Below, piece after piece: positions 63,647 through 64,000 of a stretch of DNA of 64,000 bases. The position numbers and the translations under genes were made by a program. The stretch is from NCBI GenBank assembly GCA_049304015.1, contig JBAQNS010000016.1, forward strand, positions 1 to 64,000. Direction: 5' to 3'. Position 1 is the stretch's first letter, and each line of letters opens with the position of its first letter. This DNA comes from JAIFWN01 sp049304015. GTDB lineage: Bacteria; Patescibacteriota; Minisyncoccia; Phycocordibacterales; Zambryskibacteraceae. Under the pieces are notes generated by a model. The model was given only the letters and a program-made list of their open reading frames with translations. It searched no databases and had not been told where the DNA came from.

Positions 63647-64000
63647 ATGGCTGAAGCAAAAACAACTAAACCAAAGGCAGTAAAAGCAGCCCCTAAAGCC
63701 GCTCCAAAGGCCCCAAAAGCCCCTAAAACAGCATCTAATGCTGACTTCGCAGTATTCGCCACCGGAGGCAAACAGTACCGAGTTTCTGCTGGAGATTCAG
63801 TGAAGATTGAGAAGATTATCGGTGAATATAAGGAAGGAGATAAAATCACCTTCAATGAAGTTCTTCTTGTGGACAACGGTTCTACAGAAGCTACCATCGG
63901 CACACCTTTCATCACAGGAGCAAGCATTAGTGCTACTTTAAAGAAGATCGGTCGTTACCCAACTATTGATGTCATCAAGTATAAACAGAAGTCTCGATAC
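63647..64000 (+). CDS. rplU: 50S ribosomal protein L21, with N-terminal extension (3' end outside window)
   Basis: After an Ala/Lys/Pro-rich tail of about 30 residues (KAVKAAPKAAPKAPKAPK) the L21 domain begins: FAVFATGGKQYRVSAGDSVKIEKI, VLLVDNGSTEATIGTPFI, and KIGRYPTIDVIKYKQKSRY. The gene runs off the right edge in frame, so the end is missing. The basic tail is longer than in common L21 proteins. TATAGT ends 6 bases before the ATG, giving a leaderless start. Confidence 0.95.
   Translation, partial: MAEAKTTKPKAVKAAPKAAPKAPKAPKTASNADFAVFATGGKQYRVSAGDSVKIEKIIGEYKEGDKITFNEVLLVDNGSTEATIGTPFITGASISATLKKIGRYPTIDVIKYKQKSRY

Noticed and set aside
1..64000. CRISPR arrays, insertion sequences, rRNA genes, replication origin
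   Set aside because: No regularly spaced repeats, transposase genes, rRNA segments or DnaA-box clusters were recognised.

Overview
The window looks like a stretch of a Patescibacteria (candidate phyla radiation) chromosome, most likely Parcubacteria-like. The grounds are an AT-rich background, small and often reduced housekeeping proteins (an IF-2 without its N-terminal extension, a short ProRS, a half-length MreD-like protein), a run of T4SS_pilin-like membrane proteins, degenerate family members (a MurF-like protein without a P-loop, a trypsin-fold pseudo-protease, a metallo-beta-lactamase-like protein), and genes closely packed or overlapping. The genetic code appears standard, because TGA is used as a stop. 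This assignment is an inference from gene content; there is no rRNA in the window.

Layout. 0-2 kb: end of a cassette-like gene, rpsA (-) and a large GC-rich structured RNA gene (-). 2-9.7 kb: MBL-like protein, gyrA, methyltransferase, an orphan solute-binding protein, and six small pilin-like membrane proteins. 9.7-10.4 kb: five tRNAs. 10.4-17.1 kb: rbfA/infB (-), cysteine desulfurase, pseudo-protease and clpB. 17-25.3 kb: tRNA-Tyr, rpmG, tRNA-Trp, dedA, miaA, tRNA-Leu, parB, and a dprA-topA-rel operon (-). 25.4-32.3 kb: serS, two orphan cassettes, ftsQ, dus, a second large structured RNA, a Big2-type lipoprotein, a DUF167 protein and an exonuclease. 32.3-37.8 kb: a GC-rich six-gene operon encoding an ABC importer whose substrate-binding protein is fused to an OmpA-type domain, plus coiled-coil and membrane accessory proteins. 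37.8-43.9 kb: DEAD-box helicase, DoxX, LOG, FKBP, delta prime, frr and rseP. 43.9-51 kb: proS, mreBCD-pbp2, greA and lysS. 51-52.5 kb: two exported proteins with GC-rich genes. 52.6-57.1 kb: a dcw-type cluster with mraZ operators (mraZ, rsmH, ftsL-like, ftsI, MurF-like). 57.1-64 kb: msrB/msrA, tRNA-Glu, a T4SS-type ATPase, yqeY, rmuC and rplU.

The most striking pattern is that two expression styles are interleaved. Most native AT-rich genes have a TANNNT box ending exactly 6 (sometimes 7) bases before the ATG and no Shine-Dalgarno sequence, as expected for leaderless mRNAs. A second set of visibly GC-richer genes, scattered one by one or as the 32-38 kb operon, has TTGACA-N17-TATNNT promoters, 5' leaders, good Shine-Dalgarno sequences and intrinsic terminators. 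The two large structured RNAs share the promoter and terminator style of the second set. In addition, three tRNA genes (Trp, Leu-CAA, Tyr) end 1-2 bases before the ATG of the next gene (dedA, miaA, a SemiSWEET-like gene), so tRNA 3' processing would itself make leaderless mRNAs.

Cell biology suggested by the genes: a peptidoglycan-walled rod (MreBCD, PBP2, FtsI, FtsQ, FtsL-like, MraZ/RsmH) with stringent-response, DNA-uptake (DprA) and T4SS-like surface functions, and an importer tethered to the wall.
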